Assembly: GCA_033964015.1 (NCBI GenBank)
Contig: CM066916.1
Coordinates: forward strand, 11,386,501-11,450,500
Length of the DNA: 64,000 bases
From: Scolanthus callimorphus
Lineage: Eukaryota > Cnidaria > Anthozoa > Actiniaria > Edwardsiidae
Reading direction: 5' to 3'
Below are positions 45,551-57,322 of this stretch, piece by piece. Both the position numbers and the translations under genes were made by a program. The notes below the pieces were generated by a model. That model was given only the letters and a program-made list of their open reading frames with translations, was not told the DNA's origin and ran no database searches. The first letter of the stretch is position 1. Each line of letters begins with the position of its first letter.

Positions 45551-46124
45551 AGTGAAACGAATATATTTAACCAATATATTAATTTAATAAATAAATGAAT
45601 ACGTCATCCTTCACTTTAAGTCAGAAATATCGACCAATAAATAATATTACATCCGATGAAAAATGAAGGAAACAACAGTCTTGACAGTCTGTCTACGATG
45701 CTTGGCTTTCGTAGAGGCTGTTTATTGTTAAGGTGTTGTTGAGGATCATTGTAACAATTTGCACTCTGTTGATTGGTATTTCGTAGGCCTTCATGTGTTT
45801 CGTTGCCGTTTGATGTGTTGGAGCCGTTTGTAATAATATTATTCTGGAATTAAAATAGATTGGACATTATTAATAGTCCTAAGAGGCCGTTTACATGGGA
45901 AGGGATATCCCATTCATACTGCTGCTTAAACTGGTTTAAATGGTTATCTACTAAGAGGAGAGTATTCCAAGGACAAAACTGGATAAACTGAATTGTATAT
46001 GTTACACAGTGATAATTTAGTGAGGAAGACTTTAGAACAGTAAGATACTTGACGTTTGCGAAGAGAAGGACAATCATGTCGAACCTTTCCTTTTACAAAG
46101 TATGCCGCTTTATTAGACTTTATA

Positions 46125-46250
46125 AAATAATTTAGATAGTACGCGCGCTCTGATTGGCTTAGAGCCATGTTTGCATTTCCCTGTGCAAACATGGTTGTGA
46201 CGTAACACTTGAGTGATTGGCGAGCCGGTAATTTCACAAGTTTTAGGCAA
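46125..46250. repeat. GCGCGCTCTGATTGGCT-type repeat end
   Basis: Contains CGCGCTCTGATTGGCT and a hairpin GCCATGTTTGCATTTCCCTG/TGCAAACATGG. Similar wording at 44045-44110 and 46715-46740 indicates a dispersed family. Boundaries unknown. Confidence 0.4.
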
Positions 46251-46841
46251 AAACATTTATTGAGAAGTTAATATTACTTGGGTAGACATTTGACAAAGCA
46301 CATTGAATTCACATAAAGCATGAGACTCGTAAAATAACCTTGTTTTCGCTTCTTTACCTGAGCTGAGTTCGGCACAGTTCGACAGTCACAAGTCTGACAG
46401 TTCGGAAGTCTCGTTTTGTAAATCTTAACTAATTCTGCCTCTGGATCCTCGAGTATTAAATGTTTGACAAGCCCAGAAGGTGCAAATAGGTGGATTCCTT
46501 TCTTCTTTGTCATGTTTGCCGTAAATAAAGCGTTCAAATTCGCTCTTCGCTGCTAAAGCATCAACAGTTCCGCTGCCAAATATGCAAGTTCTTGCTCGGG
46601 AGAGATTTTTGTTCGGCTTCATAAAATTTTAAGCCACGAATGTCATTTTAAAACCACTTCGCTTGCCGCCATCTCGGAAAACTTGCAGTCCGATCAGAGA
46701 TTGACAAATCATGCGATAGAAGAAGCGCTCTGATTGGCTGATGTAGCCTTTTCATCTGTATGGAGAATTTAGAGTCTCATCCGCTTCAAACCTTACTATA
46801 TATATTCTACGCGCATTTTATTTTTGTAGATAATTATTTTA

Positions 46842-47001
46842 TAAAACAAATAAACACAGTTCCCGTGACTGCACATGCTTATGCAAACCTCGATGTGGTT
46901 TGGAGAATTCTCGAGCAGGTGCAAACACTCGCCTGCGGCTCGTGTTTCCACTGATCTGCTCTCGAATTCTCCCAACCACGGGAACTGTGTTTTATTTGTT
47001 A
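46842..47001. mobile_element. 160-bp fold-back element
   Basis: TAAAACAAATAAACACAGTT within the left arm (46842-46867, through CCCGTG) is answered by CACGGGAACTGTGTTTTATT in the right arm (46977-47001). Inner GAGAATTCTCGAGCAG pairs with CTGCTCTCGAATTCTC. Palindromic along its length. Confidence 0.8.
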
Positions 47002-47262
47002 ATTATAATATTGGAACGGCGCGACTCTGGCGCGGCTTTTGCCGCAGGCCTAAGACTGCACTAGGCGAAAATGGGCAAGGATCTCTTTGGCTCACACGGG
47101 ATTTAAAGCAGAAACACCCAGCTGCCAAACTCCACAAAGCCAGCGGTGAGGTCGCGTGTTACTGAAACTGCTGTTAAAAGTGGTCAAATACTAGCTCTTG
47201 AGTTTCGAATGATCGTTACGACAGAAAATAAAATATGGTCCATATGCCTCTCGCACACTCAC

Positions 47263-47465
47263 CGTAGTTTTTGCATATTTTACTGACGTTGTACTGCGTC
47301 GATCTTTGCTGCAGTAATGCACAATGGCATATTCTAGCACAGCTCCAAATATACACACGCAGCACAGCAATGCATACCAGTCTATGGCACGTGCATACGC
47401 GGTATTAGGGAGTGATGACTGTATTCCGATGTTCAGTGTCACTATGGATAATGTGGTTGTTACAC
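47263..47465 (-). CDS. Cys-loop receptor exon: end of TM2, TM3
   Basis: 203 bp. Acceptor TTCGTTCAAG before 47465, donor GTGAGT after 47263. Begins VTTTLSIVTLNIG (TM2), then SSLPNTAYARAIDWY and the TM3 segment ending LEYAIVHY, the near-invariant (A/L)LEYA(A/I)V signature of GABA/glycine receptors. The intracellular loop starts with CSKDRRSTT. Confidence 0.88.
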
Positions 47466-50400
47466 CTTGAACGAAATTAGAAATTCACTTACATTTTAAC
47501 AATGAAAACATATGCCCATAAATCTTTCTGCTGCTCTCAAGATGCCCACTTCCTACCTTTGAAGCTATAGAGTCTTTGTGAATCACTTCTAAATATGTAT
47601 ATGACACAGGAATATGTCTTTAGAAGTTGCTGAAACAAGCCCTAAGAAATGAGCTTGAAAGGAGAAATAGTGCCTTATACTCTTACTGAAGGTCTTGGGA
47701 TTTTGGTTGAAATGCAGTACTTCTAGTAATTGATTTCCTGTATCATCCGTTAGCTAAATGCTAAGCAATGTACTGTTCTAAAACTAAGGATACTACGAAG
47801 CCCATGGTCTCTTATGCCCAGCCTTTATTGACGTACTGATGTAATAAGTTTAATCGTAACGGCATAAAGGGAAGCCGGTTCTCCTATCACACCCGCGTGA
47901 TTGCCTTAAGAGAGGCCCCTGGGGGCTTGCGTAAAGAAAGCTTGGTTCTCGAGCATGAGAAAATTAGTCCTTTTCAATGCCCTTCTGCAGTACTCTCCAA
48001 ACATTCACAACTTAAATTCGAGAGGTTACAGTATTATCGTACCTATAGAGACCCTGGCAGACGCTTGATCACGACGCAACCAGAATGACACCCAGGACAA
48101 CATGACGAGTAGAATTGACGGCAGATAGATATGTAACGCGTAGAAATCCATTAGACGTTTAAAGTGGAATGTAACCACCAAGACGCTGAATAAACCTGTA
48201 TTTAAAGAGGTAGTGTTACGATTTTGGGTTAATTTAGGTAGCTTAAATGCAGTCAAATTCACAAAATAATCGTCTAGGTATGTTAAATAACCTTTCACAA
48301 CTGCTTCAACTGCAAGATAGGTAAGCATATTTTCGTGTGTTATCGAGCGGATGGAATTGGATTGCAAATTGGCATTTTTGATTTCTTACCAGGCTGAACA
48401 GTTTTCAAACTTAGCGAAAGCTTTTAAAACTTATTTATAATGCAAACTGTTTCCTTTTTCTGAGTCGTTCAAGCAAATCATAGTTCTTATTTTATAACAT
48501 TTTGTTGAAACAATTGTGGCTAGCCCCTTTAAAACCATAGGCGTTATCAAGGGCTGGGGCCATTATCATTACCATCAATATTTCTGCAGGTCTTTTGAAG
48601 ATGCTCAGCAACTTCTCGACAACTTTCAAAACAGCTGAAAGCACTGGCTAAAAGATAGCTTGTGAGTTTTCACGAATGTTGAACGGTCCTGACCAACATC
48701 ATTGAACATGATTCGACACACTGTTCATCACGATTCAACATTTCCCGACGTTTTCAGTGATTTAGACAACGCTCAACGATAAATATCGCTGAACATACAA
48801 TGAAAAATATTTACAAAGTTTCTTCAGGTTCTCAAAGCTTTTCATAAGGAAACAGTGAACAAATATTTACAAATGTTGAAAGGATGTTGAACTGTATTGC
48901 TTTCGTTTTTGTCTTCACTTTGTAAGATTTGAAAACAATTTGGCCATCTTCTTTTTCAGGCATAGCCAATGGTAATATATAGATTTAGCCACTGGCTAAA
49001 AGCGGAGCTCCCGGTTACATATTTTTTTTAACGAGACAAAAAGGTTGCCATTGTACATGAATAGATAGCCTTGCACCGTTATACCACGTGACTAAGCACT
49101 TGTTCATCCAAGTTTGGTTATCTAAGGTTCATCCCTTCAACGATGTAAACCTTTTCACGTTTGATGACGTCATCAATGACGTCATACCACTGCATTGTTT
49201 CTCCTATGATGACGTCATCAATGACGTCATACCACGTGACCATGCAGTTGCACCCCCCTTGTCACTTAGATAACTTCACCCAAGTTTGGTTGTCTGAAGT
49301 TCATCCCTTCTTGAGATATGTCATTTTTCTGCTATGATGACGTCATCAATGACGTCATACCACGTGACCATGCAGTTGCACCCCCCTTACCACTTAGACA
49401 ACTTCACCCAAGTTTGGTTGTCTGAGGTTCATCCCTTCTTGAGATATATCATTTTTCTGCTATGATGACGTCATCAATGACGTCATACCACGTGACCATG
49501 CAGTTGCACCCCCCTTGCCACTTAGATAACTTCACCCAAGTTTGGTTGTCTGAGGTCCATCCCTTCCCGAGATTTGTTAATTTTCTTAGTATACCACAGG
49601 GTTCCCATGAGCTTCCGCGTACGGCGGACGGACGGACGGACGCTATACCTTTAATACCAGGAAGAAACAAAAAAAATTATATCTTAAGAAGGGAACAACC
49701 TATGGCAACCAAACTTGGACACATTCATCTTTTGGGCGATACCATTTCAACGCCCTAATCATTTAACTTGGCGCCGTCAATAACGTAAGTAAAATGAGCA
49801 AGAAAGCCCGTGACGTTTGAAAATCAACTCCATAGTTATGCTAGACGTTATTTCCTTAGGTATGGTGCTCCGCTTGCGCGGGCCTTCGGCCCGCGCAGGA
49901 GCTCCGCTATTAATATTTTGCTTGACCAGACTGCACTATGGCGATTGGATACTTTAAAAGACATCTACATCGCTGATTAGATATTCATACCTAACCCATT
50001 CTCCTTTTGCAACTCGTTCGAGGTCTCGATTTTCTGCAGAGCAAAGGTAGGGATTGGTCCTTGCCGTTGGTAAACGTTGTTATAAGTGCTACTTGAATTC
50101 CATCGGTATATTACATGTTGCGTGTTGTATCCATCTAAACTTGGAGAAACAAGATGGATTAGGGCTTAGTTTTCCTCCATGCCAACGCCACCCAAAAGGT
50201 AGTGGTCAAAAAGTAGTAGTAGCAACATCAACAACAATGCCGGCACCTCAAACTCTTGTTAACCAGCCTTCACAGACCACTTACAACTTCTTAACCGGAG
50301 GCTGCACTTCTGTTTGTCCATAGGGAACCTATGTAGATCAAGAATGCAGTAGGCTGCGATGGCATACCTGAGGTAGAGATGACAAAAGTTTGGGATATAT

Positions 50401-52086
50401 GAACATGAAGTTCTTTTATAATTACCCACAGGAGAGAATATCGACCAAATTGGTGTTTATTCCACAAAACCTCAGGTGTCCTACTCACTCAACTTCTGCA
50501 ACTGTTATCGCCGTAGAGAAGCTTGATGTAGGGAAATATTGTGCCTAATTAACAGCTTCTTTAATAGCGGCTCTGGTATTAGCGCATATTATATACGATA
50601 TCATTTCATATTCCTTCCGACATCATTTCATATTCCTGGGTGATGGAATCTAAAAAGGACCACGTTTGATGTCCCCAAACCTCTATCGGCATCCCCCGTC
50701 AAGGTTGGTTCTCCAGCTAACGTTATACCCACGGGAGTTTAGAAATGATTAAGTTGTCAGACAGTTTGAAGTGTCTCGCTCATTAACGTCACAAATGTTT
50801 CAGGTGTTTAGCCTGAACTCCACAACTCTTTGCATCCATTCTCGAGATCTTACCTCGAATGTAACAGCACGTTCCCATCTGGCCATATAAAAGCCATTTG
50901 ATCTCTAGGCTGCATGGCTCGTGCGCTGCCCTCCTCCATGTTACTACAGTAAGTATCTGGTGTCCAGATATTATCGATGGTCTTATATGGCAGCACAATA
51001 TGACCCTCTCTTGTGTCTGGAAATGACAGACGCTTGTCATGCCATAGCTTGCTTAGAGTGAACTTTATTGAATACGTCTGCAAAAAAGGTCGTTGCAACT
51101 GTAAGTACGCCAAGGTCAAGAAGTAAGTAAAAATAAGTAAATAATTTATTAGCACTCTTTTTACAAAAAATATAATTTTTACAATCTTCTAGAAATAGAA
51201 GGAGAGAGAGCACAAGCCACTTGGAGGTAGTTGAAATAACTAATCAAGCCACGTGGCTAAAGCTCAGCGGAAGCATTACAATTAATTCTACATTGTTTTA
51301 GGAAAATACATCAATACAACACTAAAACAAGACACAAAAGAGACGAGATGAAGAAAATATTCAATTGCTTTGTCCAAAAAAAAAGAAGAAATAGCAGGCT
51401 CAGCTCTCTTTATACCTGCTTAGATTAATTAATTGGACTAGTAGACTTTTAAATAATGAACGGGTTTACATTTGAAGTCTTCCTGAATAGGATTCCAGAT
51501 TTTAACACCCAAAAATCGAGTATTAAAGAAAGGAAAGAAAAGAAACAGTTTTCTTGACCCAATGGAATTCGAACCCACGACCCAGGCAATCATTTGCCGG
51601 GAAAATGGCACCTTGATCGTCGAGCATGCTTCAGAGCATTTCTCAATATTCTTCAATCGCTCAGAATTTTCTTTTGCATTTTAACCTCGATAACAGGAAA
51701 TTCATATCCACTGGAATCATTTCAAGCTAAAATATAACGAAATCGTCATTTATGTTTCCGTTCTCGTCCAGAGCGTAAAACTAAGTAGATTCACGTCCCA
51801 GAGATAACCCAGCTCAGAACAAAGCGGTTGAAATACGTTTGTCATGACTTGATAGATTTACACCCGCAAGAATTGTGTTCTGTAATCGAGTGTATTGTTC
51901 TCTGCCGCTGTCGTCCTGGTTATCATTACACAGCTTAAAGTCCCTATTTACTTCACGGCAAGTTAGCACCAGTGTAAGTTAGCAAAAGAGTAAGAGAGGA
52001 GGATTCCTGGATACCTACCCCTTTAACATCATTGAAGTCTCCGATCGACAGCAAATCCATACTAACAGTGATGTTGTCAGGGAGAG
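47263..52086 (-). CDS. GABA-A/glycine receptor-like Cys-loop channel gene (six exons seen, partial)
   Basis: Pentameric ligand-gated ion channel subunit of the plasma membrane; the family opens a chloride pore on binding GABA or glycine. Six exons in order on the minus strand: 52086-52019, 51077-50854, 50367-50285, 50134-49991, 48195-48043, 47465-47263. Their phases join without a stop, all introns are GT-AG, and the lengths (68, 224, 83, 144, 153, 203) closely match those typical of vertebrate GABA-A/glycine receptor genes. Seen: WTPDTY (loop A), the 13-residue Cys loop, YGYN, TM1, TM2 and TM3. The M1-M2 linker reads SAR instead of the PAR usual for anion channels; alanine before the arginine still favours anion selectivity, and TM2 keeps T at 6' and L at 9'. 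The signal peptide exon(s), the TM3-TM4 loop remainder and TM4 were not found. A CRE-array element sits in one intron. Confidence 0.88.
48043..48195 (-). CDS. Cys-loop receptor exon: TM1 and start of TM2
   Basis: 153 bp, exactly the length of the equivalent vertebrate exon. Acceptor CTTTAAATACAG, donor GTACGA. Encodes LFSVLVVTFHFKR, TM1 (HIYLPSILLVMLSWVSFWL) and RRDQASARVSIG. The proline of the usual PAR is serine. Confidence 0.88.
48974..49917. mobile_element. element carrying a CRE tandem array, copy 2, intronic
   Basis: Left end AATATATAGATTTAGCCACTGGCTAAAAGCGGAGCTCC, right end a GC-rich hairpin (GCGCGGGCC TTC GGCCCGCGC, 49877-49896) followed by AGGAGCTCCGCTAT. Same architecture as 34091-35698 but shorter, with a GGAC tandem (49625-49641). 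It lies in the intron between the 144-bp and 153-bp exons of the Cys-loop receptor gene, its right end about 75 bases from the exon donor at 49990. Confidence 0.75.
49158..49560 (+). repeat. four-unit CRE minisatellite
   Basis: The core TGACGTCATCAATGACGTCA occurs four times (from about 49164, 49209, 49338 and 49465), giving eight exact TGACGTCA sites. CACGTGACCATGCAGTTGCA follows the last three. The first unit is short; the others repeat at about 127-129 bp. Clearly related to the 34158-35225 array but with CAA instead of CGA between the two CREs. Confidence 0.9.
49991..50134 (-). CDS. Cys-loop receptor exon: loop B/C region before TM1
   Basis: 144 bp (vertebrate counterpart usually 138). 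Acceptor TTTCTCCAAGTTTAG, donor GTATGA. Encodes GYNTQHVIYRW and PTFALQK, matching the YGYT..DV.Y.W...LPQF.L pattern of GABA/glycine receptors. Joins the 83-bp exon in phase to restore the Y of YGY. Confidence 0.85.
50285..50367 (-). CDS. Cys-loop receptor exon: the Cys loop
   Basis: 83 bp, exactly the length of the vertebrate equivalent. Acceptor CATCTCTACCTCAG, donor GTAAGT. Encodes YAIAAYCILDLHRFPMDKQK then C and SLRLRS: two cysteines separated by 13 residues with FPMD in the middle, the defining loop of the superfamily. Confidence 0.9.
50854..51077 (-). CDS. Cys-loop receptor exon: ligand-binding domain beta strands, loop A
   Basis: 224 bp (vertebrate equivalent 221). Acceptor CCTTTTTTGCAG, donor GTAAGA. 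Encodes TYSIKFTLSKLWHDKRLSF, then NIWTPDTYCSN (loop A region) and FIWPDGNVLLHSR. Matches the Y.....(F/L)...W.D.RL...IW.PDTF pattern of the family. Confidence 0.9.
52019..52086 (-). CDS. Cys-loop receptor exon: first ligand-binding strand
   Basis: 68 bp, the size of the equivalent small exon in GABA-A/glycine receptor genes. Acceptor TTGTTTTCAG, donor GTAGGT. Encodes LPDNITVSMDLLSIGDFNDV, matching P..VTV.......I.....; includes an NIT N-glycosylation sequon. Confidence 0.85.
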
Positions 52087-52159
52087 CTGAAAACAAGGAG
52101 AGATTGAAATCTAACAATTATTACAAAACCAATTTCCTTGTTTGTAGCATGTTTTGAAA

Positions 52160-52164
52160 GGTCT

Positions 52165-52196
<32 letters not shown>

Positions 52197-52925
52197 ATTT
52201 ATATAGCGCATATAGCCACGTTCTATGCGCTTTACATTGGAAATTAAAATCGGTAAAAATTACAATCATTAAAAAATAAGAAATAAAAAACAAACTACTA
52301 ATTTGCAAACTATTATTTACAACGTATTTAAGGTTACAAATCATATACTTAAAATTTTTAAAAATTATCCGCTACTAAAAATAACTCGTAAAAAGATGGG
52401 TTTTAAGACGAGACTTAAAAACGGGACTGTTTCGGAGTTTTTTACATGGGGAGGCAATTCATTCCATAAAAAAGGGGCATGCGCAGAAAAGGATCGAAGA
52501 CCATAGTTTTTTAGCTTGTATTTAGAGGTGACAAGTCTGGGAGGAGCATCTGAAGAGCGTAATGCTCTAGCTGGAGTATAGACCTCAATTAAATCACTCA
52601 GGTAGACAGGCGCTAAACCTTTGAGACATTTAAAAGTAACTAAGTTGATTTTAAAATTTATTCTTAATTTAATCGGAAGCCAATGTAGCTGCTTTAGCAT
52701 AGGCGTGACATGATCGTATTTGTTTGATCTGCATATTAAACGAGCTGCAGCATTTTGAACATATTGTAATTTGTCTAGCATGTGTTGTGGAAGGCCATAA
52801 AGTAAAGAGTTACAATTATCTAGTTTAGATAAAACAAAAGAGACCACAAGAGTCTTAGTAGTGTCAACTGATAGGTAATTGCGCACTTTTGCTATGTTAC
52901 GGAGATGAAAGAAACTAGACTTTAC
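52160..52925 (-). mobile_element. CR1/L2-like LINE 3' fragment
   Basis: Minus strand: SFFHLRNIAKVRNYLS, VLSKLDNCNSLLYGLP, LQYVQNAAARLICR, LHWLPIKLRINFK and WNELPPHVKNS, the conserved region C-terminal to the RT of CR1/L2-type LINEs, open from about 52925 down to 52365. The 3' end is a CATAGAACGTGGCTATATGC hairpin-like phrase, then TATAAATG and an ATT microsatellite (52167-52195). 5'-truncated, inserted upstream of the 68-bp receptor exon. Confidence 0.85.
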
Positions 52926-53009
52926 AATAATAATAATACAACATTGGTCTTGATAAAATAAAGAATTGGTGATAACATCGAGAAGCAATTCCCAAGGAAA
53001 CCTCAAAAA

Positions 53010-54292
53010 TATTTTTTCAAAGTTGTGAATAGTGTTGGCTGTTGATGTTCATTTCATGGTGCTGTCAACCTATATAAATTTAAAAATTAGACAAATTTCA
53101 GGATTCATTTTCGATGTTTGGTGTCGTAAATTGATTTTTAAATCAGATATCAAAAACAGATGAAGTGTACACTATGATGTAAATTATATTTTTTCGACGA
53201 ATTTTTTCAAATCGATTTCCAAATAGATTGTCCAAGTGGATTGTCCGAGTACAAGGTCCGGACTCGGGGACCGTGCCCGGGCACCAAGTGTGTACGCAGC
53301 CTTAATTTGCTGGTCTAGCAGATGAATTCTACAAGGCACCATAAAAAGGCTTGTTGACATCAGTAAGGCCCAGTAGTTAATTGATATCACCAGATCACCC
53401 AATTTGACTAGGAAATCCACCTAATTTGGAAGCTCTGTAAGTTATTCATCCCTCGTATCTTACAGGGCTTTTTTAGCAAAACCGCCAAACTTTACAGATG
53501 TTCGAGAAATATCACCATATTGTCTCGGCAAAGGTCCTGGATTCTTAGAAAACAACAACCTTTTCTCGAAATCAAACCTAGTACATAAAGCAGACGATTC
53601 ATCATCCTCTTCCCAGACACCTTTTAGGTGACGACTGTGGTGCATGTATTGCAGTCACTATCTTAACGATAAGATTATATATCTAATATCTGTATAACGA
53701 ATTGTATTATACCTATAGACATTTGCGGTATACAATCGCCTCTGTCACGCGCCGCCATTTTGAGCGTGGCAACGAAGCCAAACAGTAGACAGTCGCTTGT
53801 TTGAGCAGTCGCGCTCGTAATTTTCGGCAGGGTTTTCACACTTCTGTGCCATATTAATCTTTTCAGACCACAAACCAAGTTTATTAATGTCGTGTCACTT
53901 TTTCTGTTTGGCCTTCATTCCATTCCAGTAAAAAAAGAAGATGACGCGCGTTTGACAAAAGGCAAATGGCTGCGGCAACGGTTTGTGAAATAGCTCGGGC
54001 TTTCAGTAAAGTAGAAATTAATCGCGCATTTTTGCTGGTTCATTTCAGTGTAGTTCCTCTTGAGAAGCGGATAGAGCCCCTTCCCCCCTTAGAGCTGAGG
54101 TGGCACACGAACTATGCCGCAGACTCCTCCCAAGCGGTTAGAGTCTGTAACGAGGGAGAGCGTTGTGTGACTTTAACCGATGGGGCTACGGATGAGTCAA
54201 CAATTTTTAGCCGCCTGTCTCTGTAATGAAGAAACAAATGAATGAATATTACCAGCGAAGTTTGGCCGAAGTAACGAGTAATTATTCTTCGC
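53010..54292. other. no gene established
   Basis: Contains a minus-strand open stretch at 53645-53460 (see rejected items) and a GCCGCCATTTTGAGCGTGGC-type GC-rich phrase at 53751-53770. Otherwise nothing recognised. Confidence 0.3.
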
Positions 54293-54388
54293 CAGGTTCT
54301 GTATGGCTTTTGAATGTACTTGTGCTGCATTTGTAGTAGTCAGGTTCTGTATGGCTTTTGAATGTACTTGTGCTGCATTTGTAGTAGT
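54293..54388 (+). repeat. exact 48-bp tandem duplication
   Basis: 54293-54340 and 54341-54388 are identical (each starts CAGGTTCTGTATGGC and ends TTGTAGTAGT). Identity indicates a very recent event or an assembly duplication. Confidence 0.95.
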
Positions 54389-57322
54389 ATTGCTGTGAAA
54401 ATAATAAAAAATGAATTTGAGAAAGCAAAAAGTAACATAACCGCAGGGCTGGAAATTGCGATAAGGTAGGCGACTAAAAATTTGAACTTTTTTTTAAATT
54501 ATTTTTTTTAAATCCATTTCAATGTCATACAATTGTTTTAACTACATTACATACAAAAACACACTATACATGAACAGCCCATAAATTTTAGTTCTGTGCG
54601 ATGGTGTCAAAATAGAACAGAACCCTCCCATTCGAAAACGGCATGACAGAATTGTACTTTTTTGTTATCAATGCAATGGTCGATGCCTCTAGTTCACGCT
54701 GTCACTAGCTCAACAAAATCCTAAGCTTAGATTTTGTTTTATGTACTTTGGGTCTGATTTTTGCTAATTTATATTGTAAAAGAACAATTAAGCTTAGTGA
54801 TACGCTACTAACAGTCTAAACTAGAATGATATACCATCACATTGATAATAAAAAAAAGTTAAATTCTGTCGTACCGTTTTAGAATTGGAGGTTCCATTTC
54901 ATTTTGACACCTTTAGGAAACATACCAAATGAATCAGAAACAACTTTTCCAATTTATTTCATGACAAATAATGTGCAAAGAACCCTTTTTCATCCACACA
55001 TGAAAGAATATCTGAATGTTCAGAATGTTGCAGCTTTCTAGGCAAATAGGGTGATTTACTTTTTGGATTTCCAATGAATTAGTCATGAGCCACCTTAAAA
55101 GGTCATAACATTTCAATATTTTTGATGTGTAATTGGGTCTAGAGGCAGCAGAAGCAAGACAGTACTCTGTCCCCTATTTCTGCGCATTTCAATTTCGCCC
55201 TTTCTTGCTTTAGTAACAGTCCTAATTGAAAGTGTTTTACCAAATCGTTATAATATTGTGGCGATAAGGCCTACGGCAAAGCGCCGAACCTCAGTCGAAC
55301 TTCTTCTGTCGAAGCATTCCTTTTTCAAGGGATACCGCTTCATTAGACTTTAAAATTGTTTCGGATTGGAATGGCGCGACTCTGGCACGGCGTTTGGCCT
55401 AGGCCATGAAAGGCTTACTTCATACGCCGTTCCTGACAAATTGAGTTTAGACTGTAATACAACTGAGAGATAAATAGGACAGGATTTCTACCTAATCCTT
55501 TATTACTTTGTAATTTGAGGCTGCAAACATTTAATAATTTAACCATTTTATTTTCAACAACTTCTAACAATAACATTTTGATTGATATGTGGGATTGCAA
55601 TATCATATAACGCCTGAATGTTTCTCTTACTCACCGATACTTAGTCCAACTTTTGTGAGTAATACAAATGAGGATAAAACTCTTTTAGTATCCAGCAAAT
55701 TAGCAGATCTTGTGAAACTCACAATATCCGCGGATATTCGCTGTATTTTTGTGTCGCGCGCGGGCGTCGCCTGTCAACCGCAAACGTTTCTCGGCAATAT
55801 CGACAATAATTCCATGTGTTATCCAACTGATATGGTGAATACTAAAACAACTGTTCCCCTCAGGGTCGATGAACAGTAGCAGGATACCTGTAGACTCTTC
55901 GCGTCTCGGTATATCCGCCACTATCTTCAGGAGCTAAAACCCTGTCGTGACATTTACTGTGATCAGCTGGTTTTACGTAACGGACCAGAATTAAATGGAA
56001 AACGCAGCTAGTACAGTTTCGTGCTGGGTAAAAGTTTGGGGATAAAAATGTTCAGATATTAATTAGGAATACGTTTCCAGACAATTCTATCCAGTGGGCA
56101 AAGTGCAATGCAGACAGTTTCGCAAATTGGTTACAAAAGATGGAGTTTCCGTCCTGCTCAAATGATCTTCAAAACCCCAGCTATTGGAAAACTAATTATA
56201 GCCATTGGAAAACTAATTATAGCCACCGAGATACGCTATCTGCAAGATAATATACCTACAAAGCAAGAAAAAAGTGAATATAATTGTTGTTCGAAATTTA
56301 TGTGTCAAGTTGTGATTAAAATAACTTTGCTTCCACTGTTTTTCGTCTGTCTGGTTGTTAGAGTTCGTGGAAAATGAGGAGGCATGACGTAAGCCATGTA
56401 CTCTCTAGTAGAGTGTAACATATTGTATTCCTCTCACCTCGAGTTGGCATGAATCCTTCCGAAACCGAAGAACACATACAGTAAAATAATTCTTGTGGCA
56501 AATGTTCTGCAGTATTCTGGATGCATTTCAATCAAGTTATCCGCCGACTCTTCTGCGAGATTCACAAGTCCTTGTTTTGACTAAAGTTGATTAAATTTTA
56601 CAATTGAAGAGTTGATTTTGCCTCCTTTCTCTTTGTCATCCAATCCCCGACTCCAATTTGTTTGTTATCTTCTTTCGACTACGTGTGTGAGTTTCGTTCT
56701 TTCAAGTCAGATGAAATGTGATAAAAATGAATCCAGGATACGACCATAGTAAACCAGGTCCACGCGATTAAATACGCATAGGTGTTTAACGCTGCTAGTC
56801 GTTCAATTATTTTCATTCCGTGCGATGTCTCATTGCGATCTTGATATTTAATATTTAATTCACATTGGTAACATCAATATCAGCATTCCTAATTGTATGC
56901 TAAAATGTTAATATAAAATTTAACAAGTTTGGACTATCAGTGCGCTGTATTTATCGTACTAGCTCTACAGTTTATTTTCGCCATTTATTTTTTGTCTTTT
57001 GAAGACTTAGCAATTTTCATGCTGTTAAGTACCTAAATGAATACGGCCATCTGTAAATATTCTCCAAATTAAAACATAAACATATAGATCGTAAATAGTC
57101 AATATAACCCTTATAGTTGCAATATTTTATATTTTAAGGTATGGAGAAGAATTCAAAGGGTCCAAATATGTTGTTATTTCGTCTGCTTTTAAGTTTGGTA
57201 CATGTTTCATATATAATTTTAAAGCTTTTGAAGTGCAGAAATAGCTGTTATATTTTTATCAACTATTAATAAATTATTAATGGCATTAATAATTATTCAT
57301 CGATTATTTTTTGGTCTCCTTT
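54389..57322. other. no gene seen
   Basis: AT-rich. 56183-56203 and 56204-56224 are an exact 21-bp tandem (ATTGGAAAACTAATTATAGC plus C). A minus-strand frame at 55921-55700 and plus-strand frames nearby have no recognisable domain. Confidence 0.35.

Noticed and set aside
51500..51640. Possible tRNA or SINE on the minus strand (GGGTTCGAATTCC B-box-like)
   Set aside because: Only the B-box match is good; no cloverleaf or A box at the right distance could be drawn, and no second copy was seen.
53460..53645. Candidate N-terminal exon of the Cys-loop receptor (minus strand, contains YGDISRTSVKFGG)
   Set aside because: The FGG phrase is suggestive of the YD..IRP.FGG region, but the obvious donor (CT/GTAAG) has the wrong phase for the 68-bp exon and the alternative donor (GTTTTG) is poor. 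Not supported without transcripts.
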